Below are positions 27,213-36,143 of a stretch of DNA of 49,201 nt, piece after piece (positions within the stretch are counted from its first letter, which is position 1; each line of letters starts with the position of its first letter). The translations under genes were made by a program, and so were the position numbers. The notes under the pieces were generated by a model, which worked only from the letters and a program-made list of their open reading frames with translations, had not been told where the DNA came from and did not search any database. Origin of the DNA: Chitinophagales bacterium (GTDB lineage Bacteria; Bacteroidota; Bacteroidia; Chitinophagales; BACL12); the NCBI GenBank assembly GCA_019694895.1, contig JAIBBA010000008.1:1-49201 (forward strand), read 5' to 3'.

Positions 27213-28163
27213 TTATCTTCTCCCTTTATACGGGAATGATAATAAGGATGGATGTTTATCTTGTCCTTCGTTGGTGATGATCATAGTGTTATCAGATGAA
27301 AATGCAATTCCTTCAGGTTTGTTAAATACGTTTTCATCCAGTGAAATCAAACTAACTAATGATCCATTGGGATTTACTATACAGAGTAAATGATCAACTG
27401 CCGACAATAAATAAATGTTGTGGTTCTCAGGGTGGATGGCAATTGCTGATGGTCTAAATTTAATATCCGGTTGTTCTTGTTTCTTTTTGTGCTTTGACTT
27501 TTTCTCCGGAAGATCCATTGCATGCGTTTTAGCGTAATCCTGTAATTCTGAAATGTAAACTTCAAAAACTGGGTCACTGCTAAGTTTTTTAGTGCCAAGG
27601 TCAAATGCATAAATAGCGCGCACATTTTTTAATGTTGCACCTTTACCAATATTACTTTTGCATGCAATCAGCAATCTGTTGTGTTCCGGATCATAACATA
27701 ATCCTTCATTGTTATTCGCAGGGATGCCTGTTTTGAAGGTAATATGCCCATATTCAGGTGAATGGAAATCAGGAATTTCGAATAATAATCCATCGCTCCG
27801 CAATATAAATAAACTGTTATTTACCCTTGCAATTCCTTCATAATCCCCATCGCCGAAAAATGGCATTTGTTTGATAATATTTCCTGTAGTTACATCAATT
27901 ATGAATACTATGCCTTGTTCGTCCTGAATACAGGCAAAGGTGTCCATGCTTATTTGGGTAATTCCTGAAATTTCCTGCAACGAAGGGGGTAGTAATTTTC
28001 TGAATCCCGGTTCTTCCAGGTTATATCCTACGGTTCTGTATTCTTTTGGAAGTAATACAGCACAACTATTCAAAAGCAGTAATGTTGCTGCACTGAAAAC
28101 CCACAGTGCCCGGTTAACTGTTAGTCCAAGTTGATATTTTATGTTGTGCGGAGTCGTAACCAT
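27213..28163 (-). CDS. SdiA-regulated-like beta-propeller lipoprotein
   Basis: 316 residues. The N-terminus includes a hydrophobic stretch ending [12 protein letters not shown], a lipoprotein signal preceded by a long n-region; an internal start is possible but none is better placed. The rest looks like the SdiA-regulated/YjiK propeller family: [65 protein letters not shown] and [20 protein letters not shown]. Such proteins are periplasmic or surface-attached, and their function is not established; a phytase-like propeller fold is known. A Lys-rich loop (about 218-230) is inserted. It is expressed from a -7 box that abuts the one for the MFS gene. Confidence 0.82.
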   Translation of the reverse strand: MVTTPHNIKYQLGLTVNRALWVFSAATLLLLNSCAVLLPKEYRTVGYNLEEPGFRKLLPPSLQEISGITQISMDTFACIQDEQGIVFIIDVTTGNIIKQMPFFGDGDYEGIARVNNSLFILRSDGLLFEIPDFHSPEYGHITFKTGIPANNNEGLCYDPEHNRLLIACKSNIGKGATLKNVRAIYAFDLGTKKLSSDPVFEVYISELQDYAKTHAMDLPEKKSKHKKKQEQPDIKFRPSAIAIHPENHNIYLLSAVDHLLCIVNPNGSLVSLISLDENVFNKPEGIAFSSDNTMIITNEGQDKHPSLLSFPYKGRR

Positions 28164-28175
28164 ATTCCTTATCTA

Positions 28176-28183
28176 CAAATCTA
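28176..28183 (-). promoter_or_regulatory. -7 box of the SdiA-regulated-like gene
   Basis: The minus strand reads TAGATTTG, a full TAnnTTTG match, 12 nt before the ATG at 28163. It directly abuts the opposite-strand -7 box at 28184. Confidence 0.6.
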
Positions 28184-28191
28184 TAACTTTG
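28184..28191 (+). promoter_or_regulatory. -7 box of the TetA-like MFS gene
   Basis: TAACTTTG, a full TAnnTTTG match, 17 nt before the ATG at 28209. With the abutting box on the other strand it makes a face-to-back divergent promoter pair. Confidence 0.65.
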
Positions 28192-28208
28192 CGCCTCAAC
28201 ATTTGAAA

Positions 28209-29417
28209 ATGTCAGAGAAAAGGCAGGCGTCCATGATTTTTATATTCATCACCATGTTGATTGATGTGGTGGGTTTTGGCATTATTATTCCTGTATTGCC
28301 GAATCTAATCAAAGAGCTGCACGGAGGTGATTACAGCGAAGCTGCGAGGATAGGAGGGTGGCTGCTATTTGCATTCTCATTAATGCAGTTTTTATTTAGT
28401 CCCGTTCTTGGTAACCTGAGTGATCAGGTTGGTCGTCGCCCTGTACTGTTATTTTCCCTTTTTGGCTTCGGAATAGATTACCTGATCATGGCATTTGCAC
28501 CAAGTTTGTGGTGGCTGGTAGTTGGTAGGGTATTGGCGGGAATAACTGGTGCCAGTTTTTCTACGGCGAGTGCTTATATAGCAGATATCTCAACACCGGA
28601 AAAACGGGCGCAAAATTTTGGACTTGTCGGCGCTGCTTTTGGGATGGGATTCATAATTGGTCCTGCCCTAGGTGGATTGCTTGCGGGTTTAGGTCCCAGA
28701 GTGCCTTTTTATGGTGCTGCCATATTATCGTTGGTGAACTGGTTGTATGGCTTTTTCATTTTACCGGAGTCTCTGCCAAAAGAAAAGCGTAGAAAATTTG
28801 AATGGAAAAGAGCAAACCCAATCGGATCATTGGCTGCATTAAAAAAGTATCCGTTGACATACGGACTGATTGCAAGTATGATTTTTATTTGGTTGGCATC
28901 GCATGCGGTTCAGAGTAACTGGAGTTATTTCACAATGGGAACGTTTCATTGGGATGAAAAAGCGGTTGGATTTTCTCTGGCTTTGGTTGGCGTTTTGGTA
29001 GGTCTTGTTCAAGGTCTCCTCATCAGAGTAACTATACCTCGATTTGGCCAGAAAAATTCCTTGTATTATGGTTTATTACTCTACACCATCGGGCTATTAT
29101 TATTTGCATTTGCAACACAAGGCTGGATGATGTATGCTTTTCTGGTGCCTTATTGCCTTGGTGGAATCGGAATGCCGGCTTTACAGGGTATCATGTCGTC
29201 ACAGGTGCCTGCAAATGAACAAGGTGAACTTCAGGGAGCGATGACAAGTCTGATGAGTGTAACCAGTATCATAGGTCCGCCATTGATGACCAATACTTAC
29301 GCCTATTTCACTGCTAAGGATACGCCTTACTTTTTTCCTGGAGCGTCGTTTTTACTTGGTGCAATTTTTATGGCAGTGAGTTTATTGCTCACTATGCGTA
29401 CGCTTAAAAAGCATTGA
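28209..29417 (+). CDS. MFS transporter, TetA/TCR-like 12-TM family
   Basis: 402 residues from ATG 28209; the frame opens further upstream, but that part covers the promoter. Twelve transmembrane helices are visible. TM1 contains [16 protein letters not shown], the loop 2-3 motif A is [14 protein letters not shown] (about 75-88), and motif C-like glycines occur in TM5 ([20 protein letters not shown]). This is the layout of proton-driven drug antiporters of the TetA/TCR group (about 400 residues). Substrate is unknown; many chromosomal members are housekeeping exporters and there is no TetR-type regulator next to it. The stop TGA abuts the convergent gene's stop. Confidence 0.9.
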   Translation: MSEKRQASMIFIFITMLIDVVGFGIIIPVLPNLIKELHGGDYSEAARIGGWLLFAFSLMQFLFSPVLGNLSDQVGRRPVLLFSLFGFGIDYLIMAFAPSLWWLVVGRVLAGITGASFSTASAYIADISTPEKRAQNFGLVGAAFGMGFIIGPALGGLLAGLGPRVPFYGAAILSLVNWLYGFFILPESLPKEKRRKFEWKRANPIGSLAALKKYPLTYGLIASMIFIWLASHAVQSNWSYFTMGTFHWDEKAVGFSLALVGVLVGLVQGLLIRVTIPRFGQKNSLYYGLLLYTIGLLLFAFATQGWMMYAFLVPYCLGGIGMPALQGIMSSQVPANEQGELQGAMTSLMSVTSIIGPPLMTNTYAYFTAKDTPYFFPGASFLLGAIFMAVSLLLTMRTLKKH

Positions 29418-29867
29418 TCATTCAAAGTATTCGTGATACTTGGACAGATGGTCTTTAATTTTAGGAAGCTGAGCCTTGCAAGTTTCTGTACCACTTACCT
29501 GCAATGGAACGATAAGTTCCTGTAAGGGATTTAAATAAGCATGCACCATTTCGTGGTTGTTGCCCATTTGTTCACAGTGGTTTACGATATAAATCAGGTC
29601 TTCAACTAGTTCGCTGCCTAGAGCCTGGTAAGCCGCACTATCTGCATCATCAGGAAACTTGTTCAGTTGAACAATCATGGAATCAATACCCTCCGTAGTT
29701 TCAATATTCGATTTCCACCGTTTGCCATTGTCTAAATATAAGGCTGAACCCCTGCAAAGGATATACTTATTCTCCGGAGCCTGCAGATAAACAGCATCAT
29801 CCTGACGGCAAGCTATCAATGTGAGTCCTAAAGCAAAGAATCCTAATATAACAGGAGGTAGCCGCAT
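29418..29867 (-). CDS. Small lipoprotein of unknown function
   Basis: 149 residues, not recognised. MRLPPVILGFFALGLTLIACRQ is a lipoprotein signal with Cys20 in the lipobox LIAC. The mature part has two further Cys (ILCRGSALYLDN and VNHCEQMGN) and a third in GTETCKAQLPKIKDH, so a disulfide is possible. Predicted mostly helical, ending in charged KDHLSKYHEYFE. TAATTTTA at 29875-29882 on the minus strand is a one-mismatch -7 box 7 nt before the start. It is divergent from the TerC gene and shares an abutting stop with the MFS gene. Confidence 0.7.
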   Translation of the reverse strand: MRLPPVILGFFALGLTLIACRQDDAVYLQAPENKYILCRGSALYLDNGKRWKSNIETTEGIDSMIVQLNKFPDDADSAAYQALGSELVEDLIYIVNHCEQMGNNHEMVHAYLNPLQELIVPLQVSGTETCKAQLPKIKDHLSKYHEYFE

Positions 29868-29993
29868 GGCGGTATAAAATTAGATGCCTTTTTAACTTTC
29901 AGGCAATGATTTAAAGCCCTTTGCAATTTTTTTACAGTCCTTTTGATGAACAATTGATTAAACATGACGTTATACTACTAATTTACTCGAATA

Positions 29994-30941
29994 ATGAACG
30001 ACAACTCACTACTCTGGCTTGGCTTTAATGCTTTTGTATTGCTCATGTTGGCACTCGATTTGGGTGTTTTTCACAGAAAATCACATGTAGTCGGCATCAA
30101 AGAGGCACTCGCGTGGTCGGGCGTGTGGATTGCCCTCGCATTGGTATTTAATGGCCTAATTTATTTTGGAATAGTTGGTGGTTATGAAGGTGCTGAATTA
30201 CAGAAGCAGAAAGGGATGGAATTCCTTACCGGTTATCTCATTGAAAAGTCGCTGAGTATAGACAATATTTTCGTCTTCCTGTTGATTTTTACCTTCTTTA
30301 AGGTGCCACAATTATATCAACATAAAGTCCTGTTTTGGGGAATTATTGGTGCCTTGGTGATGCGTGCAATTTTCATTTTCGCAGGTGTTGCTTTGATAGA
30401 GAAATTCCACTGGATAATTTATGTGTTCGGCGTCTTCCTGATCATCACCGGTATTAACATGGTGCGCAACAAAAACAAACAATTAGATCCGGAGAAAAGT
30501 CTTGTCATTAAAGGGTTTAGGAAAATATTTCCGGTGCACAACAGTTACGACGGGAGTAAATTTTTTGTGACACTTAATGGTAAAAGGCACGCTACTTTAT
30601 TATTTGTAGTTTTGGTTTTTATCGAATTCACCGATTTGATTTTTGCAGTCGACAGTATTCCCGCCATTCTTGCCATTACGCCGGATCCTTTTATAGTATA
30701 TACTTCGAATGTATTTGCAATTCTAGGGTTGCGCAGTTTATATTTTGCTCTTGCAGGGATCATGCATCGATTTGCATATCTGGTGTATGGATTAGCCGCT
30801 GTTCTTGTTTTTGTTGGTTTGAAAATGGTTTTCGTAGATGTTTATAAAATACCCGTGCAATATTCTCTGCTTGTAATAGCCATATTACTTGCAGCGTCAA
30901 TTTTCTATTCTATATATAAAACAAGGAAAACGAAAGCCTGA
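29994..30941 (+). CDS. TerC-family integral membrane protein (Alx-like)
   Basis: 315 residues with about nine transmembrane helices. Family signatures: LALDLGVFHRKSHVVGIKEAL near the start, the LIEKSLSIDNIFVFLLIFTFF segment (about 76-96), and FIEFTDLIFAVDSIPAILAIT (about 211-231) with intramembrane Asp residues. Asp pairs in TM helices are the proposed metal route: TerC/Alx/MeeF proteins export Mn2+, partly to load exoenzymes. The name tellurite resistance is historical and not supported here, as no other ter genes are near. In alx genes a pH-sensing (yybP) leader can occur, but I do not see one. It is a single gene convergent with the next MFS gene. Confidence 0.92.
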   Translation: MNDNSLLWLGFNAFVLLMLALDLGVFHRKSHVVGIKEALAWSGVWIALALVFNGLIYFGIVGGYEGAELQKQKGMEFLTGYLIEKSLSIDNIFVFLLIFTFFKVPQLYQHKVLFWGIIGALVMRAIFIFAGVALIEKFHWIIYVFGVFLIITGINMVRNKNKQLDPEKSLVIKGFRKIFPVHNSYDGSKFFVTLNGKRHATLLFVVLVFIEFTDLIFAVDSIPAILAITPDPFIVYTSNVFAILGLRSLYFALAGIMHRFAYLVYGLAAVLVFVGLKMVFVDVYKIPVQYSLLVIAILLAASIFYSIYKTRKTKA

Positions 30942-30951
30942 ATTACTGATG

Positions 30952-32157
30952 CTATTCCACATCAGATTTGATCCCACGCACCTTGAGAAACCCAATTGCA
31001 ATTATTGCACAGAAAATACCAAAGGTCCACCATAATGCATCGAATCCAAGTTTGTCGATGATCTGTGTGCTGCAATAGGGTGAAACGATAAACGCAACCG
31101 ACCATGCGATGGTATAGGCTGCCAAATGTGAGCCACGTGTTTGTGGGGTTGCCGTTTTCACTACATGTGATATCATAAATGGCATGGCAAATATTTCTGA
31201 AAAACTCAGTAAGGTCATTGCAGTGATTAATACCCACATGCCGGTGAATAAATTGAAAATGGCAAATGAAACGCCAAGCATCAAGGTTCCTGCAATAATG
31301 AGCCGCTCAGGTTTAAATCGCTTTTCTATTTGCGATACCGTGATCATTTCAAATAAAAATACAATCACGCCATTAAATCCAATTAATAAGCCGATAGCTT
31401 TTTCTGATTGAAAATATACGTCTTTGTAATATAAGGGTATGCTGCTAAAAATCTGAAAAAACGCGGCTGCATAACAAAAACATAAAAATAGAAAATACAA
31501 AAATGCAGGTTCTGTATACGGCGATTTCTGTGGTTGATCTTCCTGTTTATCTTCTTTATGAATTTGTGGCCTTTTACCTCTGAAATAAAAGAAAAACACA
31601 ACTCCTGCAGCAATACAAGTAATACCATCACCAAAAAACAACCAGAAATAATTTGTTTCTGCCAATAATCCGGCAACTGCAGGACCAATAGCCACACCCA
31701 GATTGATTGCCATTCGCATTAATGAAAACGAACGAGTTGTTGTTTCCTTGGTAGCAAAATGTCCAATCATCGATGACGCTGCAGGGCGCATGGCATCATT
31801 CACAGTTGCACAAACAAAAATCCCTAAAGCCAGCGAATAAAATCCGGTCAGCAATGGCAATAATAAATAACACCCACCCCCAAATAACAAACTGAATAAC
31901 TGCACTTGAAATGGCCCGAATTTATCTGTCCACCTGCCACCTAAATACGATCCAAGCAATCCGCCTAAACCATATACCGACATGATTATTCCTGCCTGCA
32001 CAGTGCTGTATCCTAAATTGGCAGTCATATAAACTGTCATAAAAGGCAAAACCATGCTGCCACTGCGGTTTATCAATTGAATGGCAGCCAGTATCCAAAC
32101 AGATCTGTTTATTCCCCTATAGGAATCAAGATAAATATTGAGCGCCTTGCCAAACAC
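30952..32157 (-). CDS. MFS transporter, unknown substrate
   Basis: 401 residues from a GTG start (32157); no ATG lies before TM1. Twelve helices, with motif A variant GSYLGGRWTDKFGPFQVQL (about 70-88) and a Lys/Gln-rich central loop (about 195-215, PQIHKEDKQEDQPQKSPY) separating two six-helix halves. The N-terminal segment RGINRSVWILAAIQLINRSGSMVLPFM matches the YdeG/MdtH-like general MFS subfamily often seen in Bacteroidota. A near-consensus box (TACCTTCG on the minus strand, 32165-32172) lies 7 nt upstream. ubiX is 59 nt upstream on the same strand and may be cotranscribed. Confidence 0.88.
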   Translation of the reverse strand: MFGKALNIYLDSYRGINRSVWILAAIQLINRSGSMVLPFMTVYMTANLGYSTVQAGIIMSVYGLGGLLGSYLGGRWTDKFGPFQVQLFSLLFGGGCYLLLPLLTGFYSLALGIFVCATVNDAMRPAASSMIGHFATKETTTRSFSLMRMAINLGVAIGPAVAGLLAETNYFWLFFGDGITCIAAGVVFFFYFRGKRPQIHKEDKQEDQPQKSPYTEPAFLYFLFLCFCYAAAFFQIFSSIPLYYKDVYFQSEKAIGLLIGFNGVIVFLFEMITVSQIEKRFKPERLIIAGTLMLGVSFAIFNLFTGMWVLITAMTLLSFSEIFAMPFMISHVVKTATPQTRGSHLAAYTIAWSVAFIVSPYCSTQIIDKLGFDALWWTFGIFCAIIAIGFLKVRGIKSDVE

Positions 32158-32216
32158 AGCAACGCGAAGGTATTATAATTAAGAATGAAGAAAATCTGAT
32201 TGGCGTTGATAATCAA

Positions 32217-32786
32217 CTACGAAGGGTCATTCCATCGATACATCGGGACTGAAAAGTCTGCTAATTGAAGTATCCTGTCAACAACAGTAGCAGCTACCTC
32301 TTCCTGAGATTTCGGTTTGCTGTAAAATGAGGGCGACAATGGGCAGATGATACCGCCGGCTGTAGTAACCGTTTCCATATTTCTGATGTGGATCAGGTTG
32401 TAAGGGGTTTCACGCACCGCTAAAATAAGTTTCCTGCGCTCCTTTAACATCACATCGGCAGTGCGGGTGAGCAAATCATTGGAAATCCCGGATGCAATTC
32501 TGCCAAGTGTTCCCATGGAACAGGGACAAACAATCAACGTATCAAACCAGGCTGAGCCACTGGCAAAAGGTGCCATGAAGTCGTTTTTGCCATAAAAAGT
32601 GAAAGGGTAATTCGTAAATTGCTCATTATCAAGCTCATAGCGCCAAACATCCTTAGCATTATCGCTCATAACTACGCCAACTTTCTCTATTTCAGCACCT
32701 AAAAGCTGTAGCTTGTCCAGCAAAACTTTGGCATAAATGGCACCACTTGCCCCGGTAATTCCTACTGCTATCTTCCTTTTTCTCAT
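32217..32786 (-). CDS. ubiX: Flavin prenyltransferase UbiX
   Basis: 189 residues, the typical length. UbiX joins dimethylallyl phosphate to FMN to make prenylated FMN, the cofactor of UbiD-type decarboxylases. The flavoprotein fold begins KIAVGITGASGAIYAKVLLDKLQ (about 5-27) with the conserved GASG loop. Further features are CSMGTLGRIASGISNDLLTRTADVMLKERRKLILAVRETP (about 89-128, family signature) and the closing AGGIICPLSPSFYSKP. No UbiD gene is in the window, so the partner lies elsewhere. It is divergent from the thioredoxin-like pair. Confidence 0.95.
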   Translation of the reverse strand: MRKRKIAVGITGASGAIYAKVLLDKLQLLGAEIEKVGVVMSDNAKDVWRYELDNEQFTNYPFTFYGKNDFMAPFASGSAWFDTLIVCPCSMGTLGRIASGISNDLLTRTADVMLKERRKLILAVRETPYNLIHIRNMETVTTAGGIICPLSPSFYSKPKSQEEVAATVVDRILQLADFSVPMYRWNDPS

Positions 32787-32828
32787 CTTTGTCCGCGCAA
32801 TTCCATTGCAAGTTAACCACTTTGGAAT

Positions 32829-32836
32829 TATTTTTG
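32829..32836 (+). promoter_or_regulatory. -7 promoter box of the thioredoxin-like pair
   Basis: TATTTTTG, a full TAnnTTTG match, 28 nt before the ATG at 32865. Confidence 0.6.
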
Positions 32837-32864
32837 TTTACAGGTAGTTGAACGAATCAATACT

Positions 32865-33503
32865 ATGCAAAAGAGAATACTGATTTCTGCAGCCTTAATT
32901 ATGCTGCTTGGTGCCGCACTGATGGCTTTTGTGCCGATGGACACACTTAAGGAAGCGTCAGGTGCAGATTTAATGATGGCTACCACCGTTGAAGATTCTG
33001 CCAAAACTGAATTCAAATGGTACACGATTTCCGAAGCATTGGAAATGCAGAAAACATCGCACAAAAAGATTTTTATGGATGTTTACACTACCTGGTGTGG
33101 ACCATGCCGCATGTTAGACGCAAATACCTTTTCTAACCCCGAAATCCAAAAACTGTTGTCGGAATACTATATTCCCGTAAAATTCAATGCTGAAAGCGGG
33201 GATACGATTCAATACCAGGGTCAAACCTTCACAAATCGCAACTATAGTCCACTACCGCGCAAGAGTACTCATGATTTTGCAGTGTATATCGCTTCTACAG
33301 AGCAGGGATTAGGTTATCCTACCGTAGTATTCATGGATGAAACGGGTACTCGTCTTCAACCAATAAGCGGTTATCGCGAAGCAGGTAAGGGAACAGCTCA
33401 AAATCCGGGAATGGAACCAATTTTATCGTTTTTTGGCACAGATGCTTACAAAACGGCCACCTGGAACGATTTTTATGCTGCATTTCAGTCTAATATTAAG
33501 TAA
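32865..33503 (+). CDS. Exported thioredoxin-like protein, WCGPC
   Basis: 212 residues. A signal peptide or anchor (MQKRILISAALIMLLGAALMAF) is followed by a linker and a thioredoxin-like domain (about 50-212). The redox site is TTWCGPCRML (C78, C81), the cis-Pro loop is LGYPTVVFMDETG, and an insert (about 100-135) between them carries NRNYSPLPRKSTHDFAVYIA. The layout matches thioredoxin_7/DUF255-like periplasmic proteins and DsbD C-terminal-like domains. It likely acts as a thiol-disulfide reductase in the periplasm. It is 3 nt upstream of a second gene with the same architecture, so the pair is an operon and probably a duplication. Confidence 0.9.
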   Translation: MQKRILISAALIMLLGAALMAFVPMDTLKEASGADLMMATTVEDSAKTEFKWYTISEALEMQKTSHKKIFMDVYTTWCGPCRMLDANTFSNPEIQKLLSEYYIPVKFNAESGDTIQYQGQTFTNRNYSPLPRKSTHDFAVYIASTEQGLGYPTVVFMDETGTRLQPISGYREAGKGTAQNPGMEPILSFFGTDAYKTATWNDFYAAFQSNIK

Positions 33504-33506
33504 TCC

Positions 33507-34097
33507 ATGTTTATTGAAATAGCACTTTCGCTTGTGATGTTCTTCCATGAGGATCATCAAGAAACTATTGCTCCTGCTGCAGAACAGGCTGGTGTTGATA
33601 CCATTGGATGGATGTCACTTTCCGATGTCAACAAAATTGTTGAAAAGAACATCAAAAAGGGTAAGGTAAAGGAGGATAAACTGGTAATAGTGGATTTCTA
33701 CACAGACTGGTGCGGCTGGTGCAAGAAACTTGACGCTGAAACGTATAAGGATCCGGAAGTCGCAGCTTTGATGAATAAATACTTTTATCCGGTAAAATTT
33801 GATGCCGAATCTAAAGATACCGTTGCTTTTGCCAATAAGACTTATGGTTTTAAAAGCTCCGGCAGCCGAGGCACTAATGAATTCGCCTTGGAAATGGCAA
33901 GCAGGCCGGGCGGTAGAATAGGGTATCCAACAATTACCATCATCAATGCTTTGGGAGAAAAGCTGACCGTAGAAGCAGGCTATAAAAATCCCGAAAAAAT
34001 GAAATTGATGCTGCTGTATTACGGTGAAGGACACTATAAAACGAAGGACTTCAACACTTTTGTCACCGAATACAATCAAAAACAACTAACTGATTAA
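33507..34097 (+). CDS. Thioredoxin-like protein, WCGWC, paralog of preceding gene
   Basis: 196 residues. The redox site is YTDWCGWCKKLDAETY (C69, C72); the cis-Pro loop is IGYPTITIINALGEK; and the C-terminus (YYGEGHYKTKDFNTFVTEY) lines up with the end of the upstream protein (FFGTDAYKTATWNDFYAAF). CGWC instead of CGPC would alter redox potential relative to its partner. The N-terminal hydrophobic part is short (MFIEIALSLVMFF) with no basic residue, so export is uncertain; it could be a weak signal or an anchor. A possible donor role for the lipoprotein MsrB or SCO protein is speculation. Confidence 0.87.
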   Translation: MFIEIALSLVMFFHEDHQETIAPAAEQAGVDTIGWMSLSDVNKIVEKNIKKGKVKEDKLVIVDFYTDWCGWCKKLDAETYKDPEVAALMNKYFYPVKFDAESKDTVAFANKTYGFKSSGSRGTNEFALEMASRPGGRIGYPTITIINALGEKLTVEAGYKNPEKMKLMLLYYGEGHYKTKDFNTFVTEYNQKQLTD

Positions 34098-34172
34098 GAG
34101 GTTCTGCAGAAATAGTGCATAAACAGGTGCATAATATTTACGGGATTCCTTTCACGATATAATGGCTAGGGT

Positions 34173-34180
34173 TAACTTTG
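34173..34180 (+). promoter_or_regulatory. -7 promoter box of kup
   Basis: TAACTTTG, a full TAnnTTTG match, 13 nt before the ATG at 34194. Confidence 0.65.
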
Positions 34181-34193
34181 CCCGGTTTACAAT

Positions 34194-36143
34194 ATGTCCT
34201 CAGCAGCAAAAAATATCCATAAGCTATCAGCTGCCGGCGTACTGATCTCCCTGGGAATCATTTTTGGCGATATCGGAACTTCGCCAATCTATGTGATCAG
34301 TGCTATTGTCGGCGATCATGTCATTTCGCGCGAGTTAATCCTTGGCGGCTTGAGTTGTGTATTCTGGACACTCGTCATCATCACCACATTCAAATACGTC
34401 ATTCTTGCCCTGAACAACGATAATAGGGGAGAAGGAGGGATATTTGCCCTTTATGCCATTCATCGAAGGTTTAAGGTTAAATGGGCTATTGTTCCTGCAT
34501 TGGTTGGATGTGCTGCCTTGATTGCTGACGGATTTATTACACCCCCAATTTCTATCTCCTCTGCAATTGAAGGTCTAAAACTGCTAAACCCGAACATCGA
34601 CTCAGTTGTGCCGATTGTGATCATAGCAATGATCATATTATTTACCGTTCAGCAATTCGGTACTAATGTGGTTGGAAAAGCTTTCGGTCCGGTGATGTCG
34701 ATTTGGTTTTTAATGATCGGTATTCTGGGTTCTATTCAAGTTGTGCAACATCCCGAAGTGCTTGAGGCTCTAAATCCATACTGGGCAATCCATTTACTCA
34801 CAGAATATAAAGGAGGCTTTTGGCTACTCGGTAGTGTCTTTCTCTGTACTACAGGTGCCGAGGCTATGTATAGCGATTTGGGACATTGTGGTAAACAAAA
34901 TATCCGATTCTCATGGACATTTGTGCTTACCATGCTGTTGTTGAATTATGCCGGACAGTCGGCTTACATGTTAACCATGGATGGTCAGCAACTCAACGAC
35001 CATAGTCCGTTTTATATGATTATGCCAACATGGTTCCTTCCCATCGGAATTATTGTTGCTACCAGTGCTACCATGATTGCCAGTCAGGCAATTCTCACAG
35101 GTTGTTTTACGCTGGTGAATGAAGCCATGAAATTAAAACTGTGGACCAATTTTAAAGTGGTATACCCTTCAACCGTTAAAGGTCAGATTTATATTCCTGC
35201 CATCAACTGGTTTTTGTTTGCCGGTTGCGTTACCGTAGTACTGTTATTTCGCGAGGCAAAACATATGGAAGCAGCCTACGGTTTGGCCATCACTTTTGAT
35301 ATGATCATGACCACGGTTTTGCTTACCAGCTTAATGTTATTACACAAGCGAGCAAAACTCATGGTGTTCAGCCTCGCAGCATTGTTTTTGTTGATAGAAG
35401 GGTCATTCTTAGTGTCAAATCTCAATAAGTTTACGCATGGCGGTTGGTTTACCGTGTCGCTTGCAGTTGGTATTTTCTTTGCTCTGTGGATTTTCTACGA
35501 GGCAAGGAAATTACGCGCCAAGCATACCGAATTTGTTGAGATCGATAAATATCTCCCTGCTATTCAGGATTTGATGCACGATGAATCCATTGCTAAAGAA
35601 GCAACGCATCTGGTTTACCTGAGTATGGTGAACGATAAGAATCATATCGATAGTAATATCATCTATTCTATATTCCGAAAGAAACCTAAGCGTGCCGATG
35701 TATATTGGTTTGTGCACGTAGATATTTCAAATGATCCTTATCTGGCAACGTATTCGGTAGATACCATTGTGCCGAAGAAGATCTTCTTTGTGCGATTGCG
35801 GTTCGGATTTAAAGTAGAACACAAAGTGAATGTCATGTTCCGTCGCGTGGTGGAAGAAATGGTTGCTGCAGGTGAAGTAGACTTGCTGAGCAATTATCCT
35901 AGCCTCCGCAAACATGGCATGTATGCCGATTTCAAATTCATCCTGCTCAACTCACGCGTTTCCATTGATAATAAATTATCACCATGGGAACAGATCGTAA
36001 TTAAAGGATACAGATTCTTCAAATCGCTGTCGTTGCCAACACACGAGGATTTTGGTCTGGAACTCACCAACGTAGAATACGAGATGGTTCCGATTAAAGT
36101 AAGTCAGGAAATCGAGATTAAACTCGAACGCGTTACAAAGTAG
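34194..36143 (+). CDS. kup: KUP-family potassium uptake transporter
   Basis: 649 residues (family about 620-650). The N-terminal signature is LGIIFGDIGTSPIYV (about 20-34), with twelve transmembrane helices to about residue 430. Other conserved segments are DNRGEGGIFALYAI (about 75-88), ADGFITPPISISSAIEGL (about 109-126) and TGAEAMYSDLGHCGKQNIR (about 219-237). The cytoplasmic C-terminal domain (about 440-649) ends KVSQEIEIKLERVTK. It imports K+ with H+ across the inner membrane. No c-di-AMP riboswitch is visible, as the leader is only about 10 nt. The 3' end overlaps the convergent phosphatase gene by 11 nt. Confidence 0.96.
   Translation: MSSAAKNIHKLSAAGVLISLGIIFGDIGTSPIYVISAIVGDHVISRELILGGLSCVFWTLVIITTFKYVILALNNDNRGEGGIFALYAIHRRFKVKWAIVPALVGCAALIADGFITPPISISSAIEGLKLLNPNIDSVVPIVIIAMIILFTVQQFGTNVVGKAFGPVMSIWFLMIGILGSIQVVQHPEVLEALNPYWAIHLLTEYKGGFWLLGSVFLCTTGAEAMYSDLGHCGKQNIRFSWTFVLTMLLLNYAGQSAYMLTMDGQQLNDHSPFYMIMPTWFLPIGIIVATSATMIASQAILTGCFTLVNEAMKLKLWTNFKVVYPSTVKGQIYIPAINWFLFAGCVTVVLLFREAKHMEAAYGLAITFDMIMTTVLLTSLMLLHKRAKLMVFSLAALFLLIEGSFLVSNLNKFTHGGWFTVSLAVGIFFALWIFYEARKLRAKHTEFVEIDKYLPAIQDLMHDESIAKEATHLVYLSMVNDKNHIDSNIIYSIFRKKPKRADVYWFVHVDISNDPYLATYSVDTIVPKKIFFVRLRFGFKVEHKVNVMFRRVVEEMVAAGEVDLLSNYPSLRKHGMYADFKFILLNSRVSIDNKLSPWEQIVIKGYRFFKSLSLPTHEDFGLELTNVEYEMVPIKVSQEIEIKLERVTK

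Noticed and set aside
28209..29417. Tetracycline resistance gene
   Set aside because: The protein is TetA-like in layout only. There is no tetR or mobile context, and chromosomal relatives have diverse substrates.
29994..30941. Tellurite resistance determinant
   Set aside because: TerC-like proteins alone are widespread metal (Mn) exporters; none of the terB, terD or terE genes are present.
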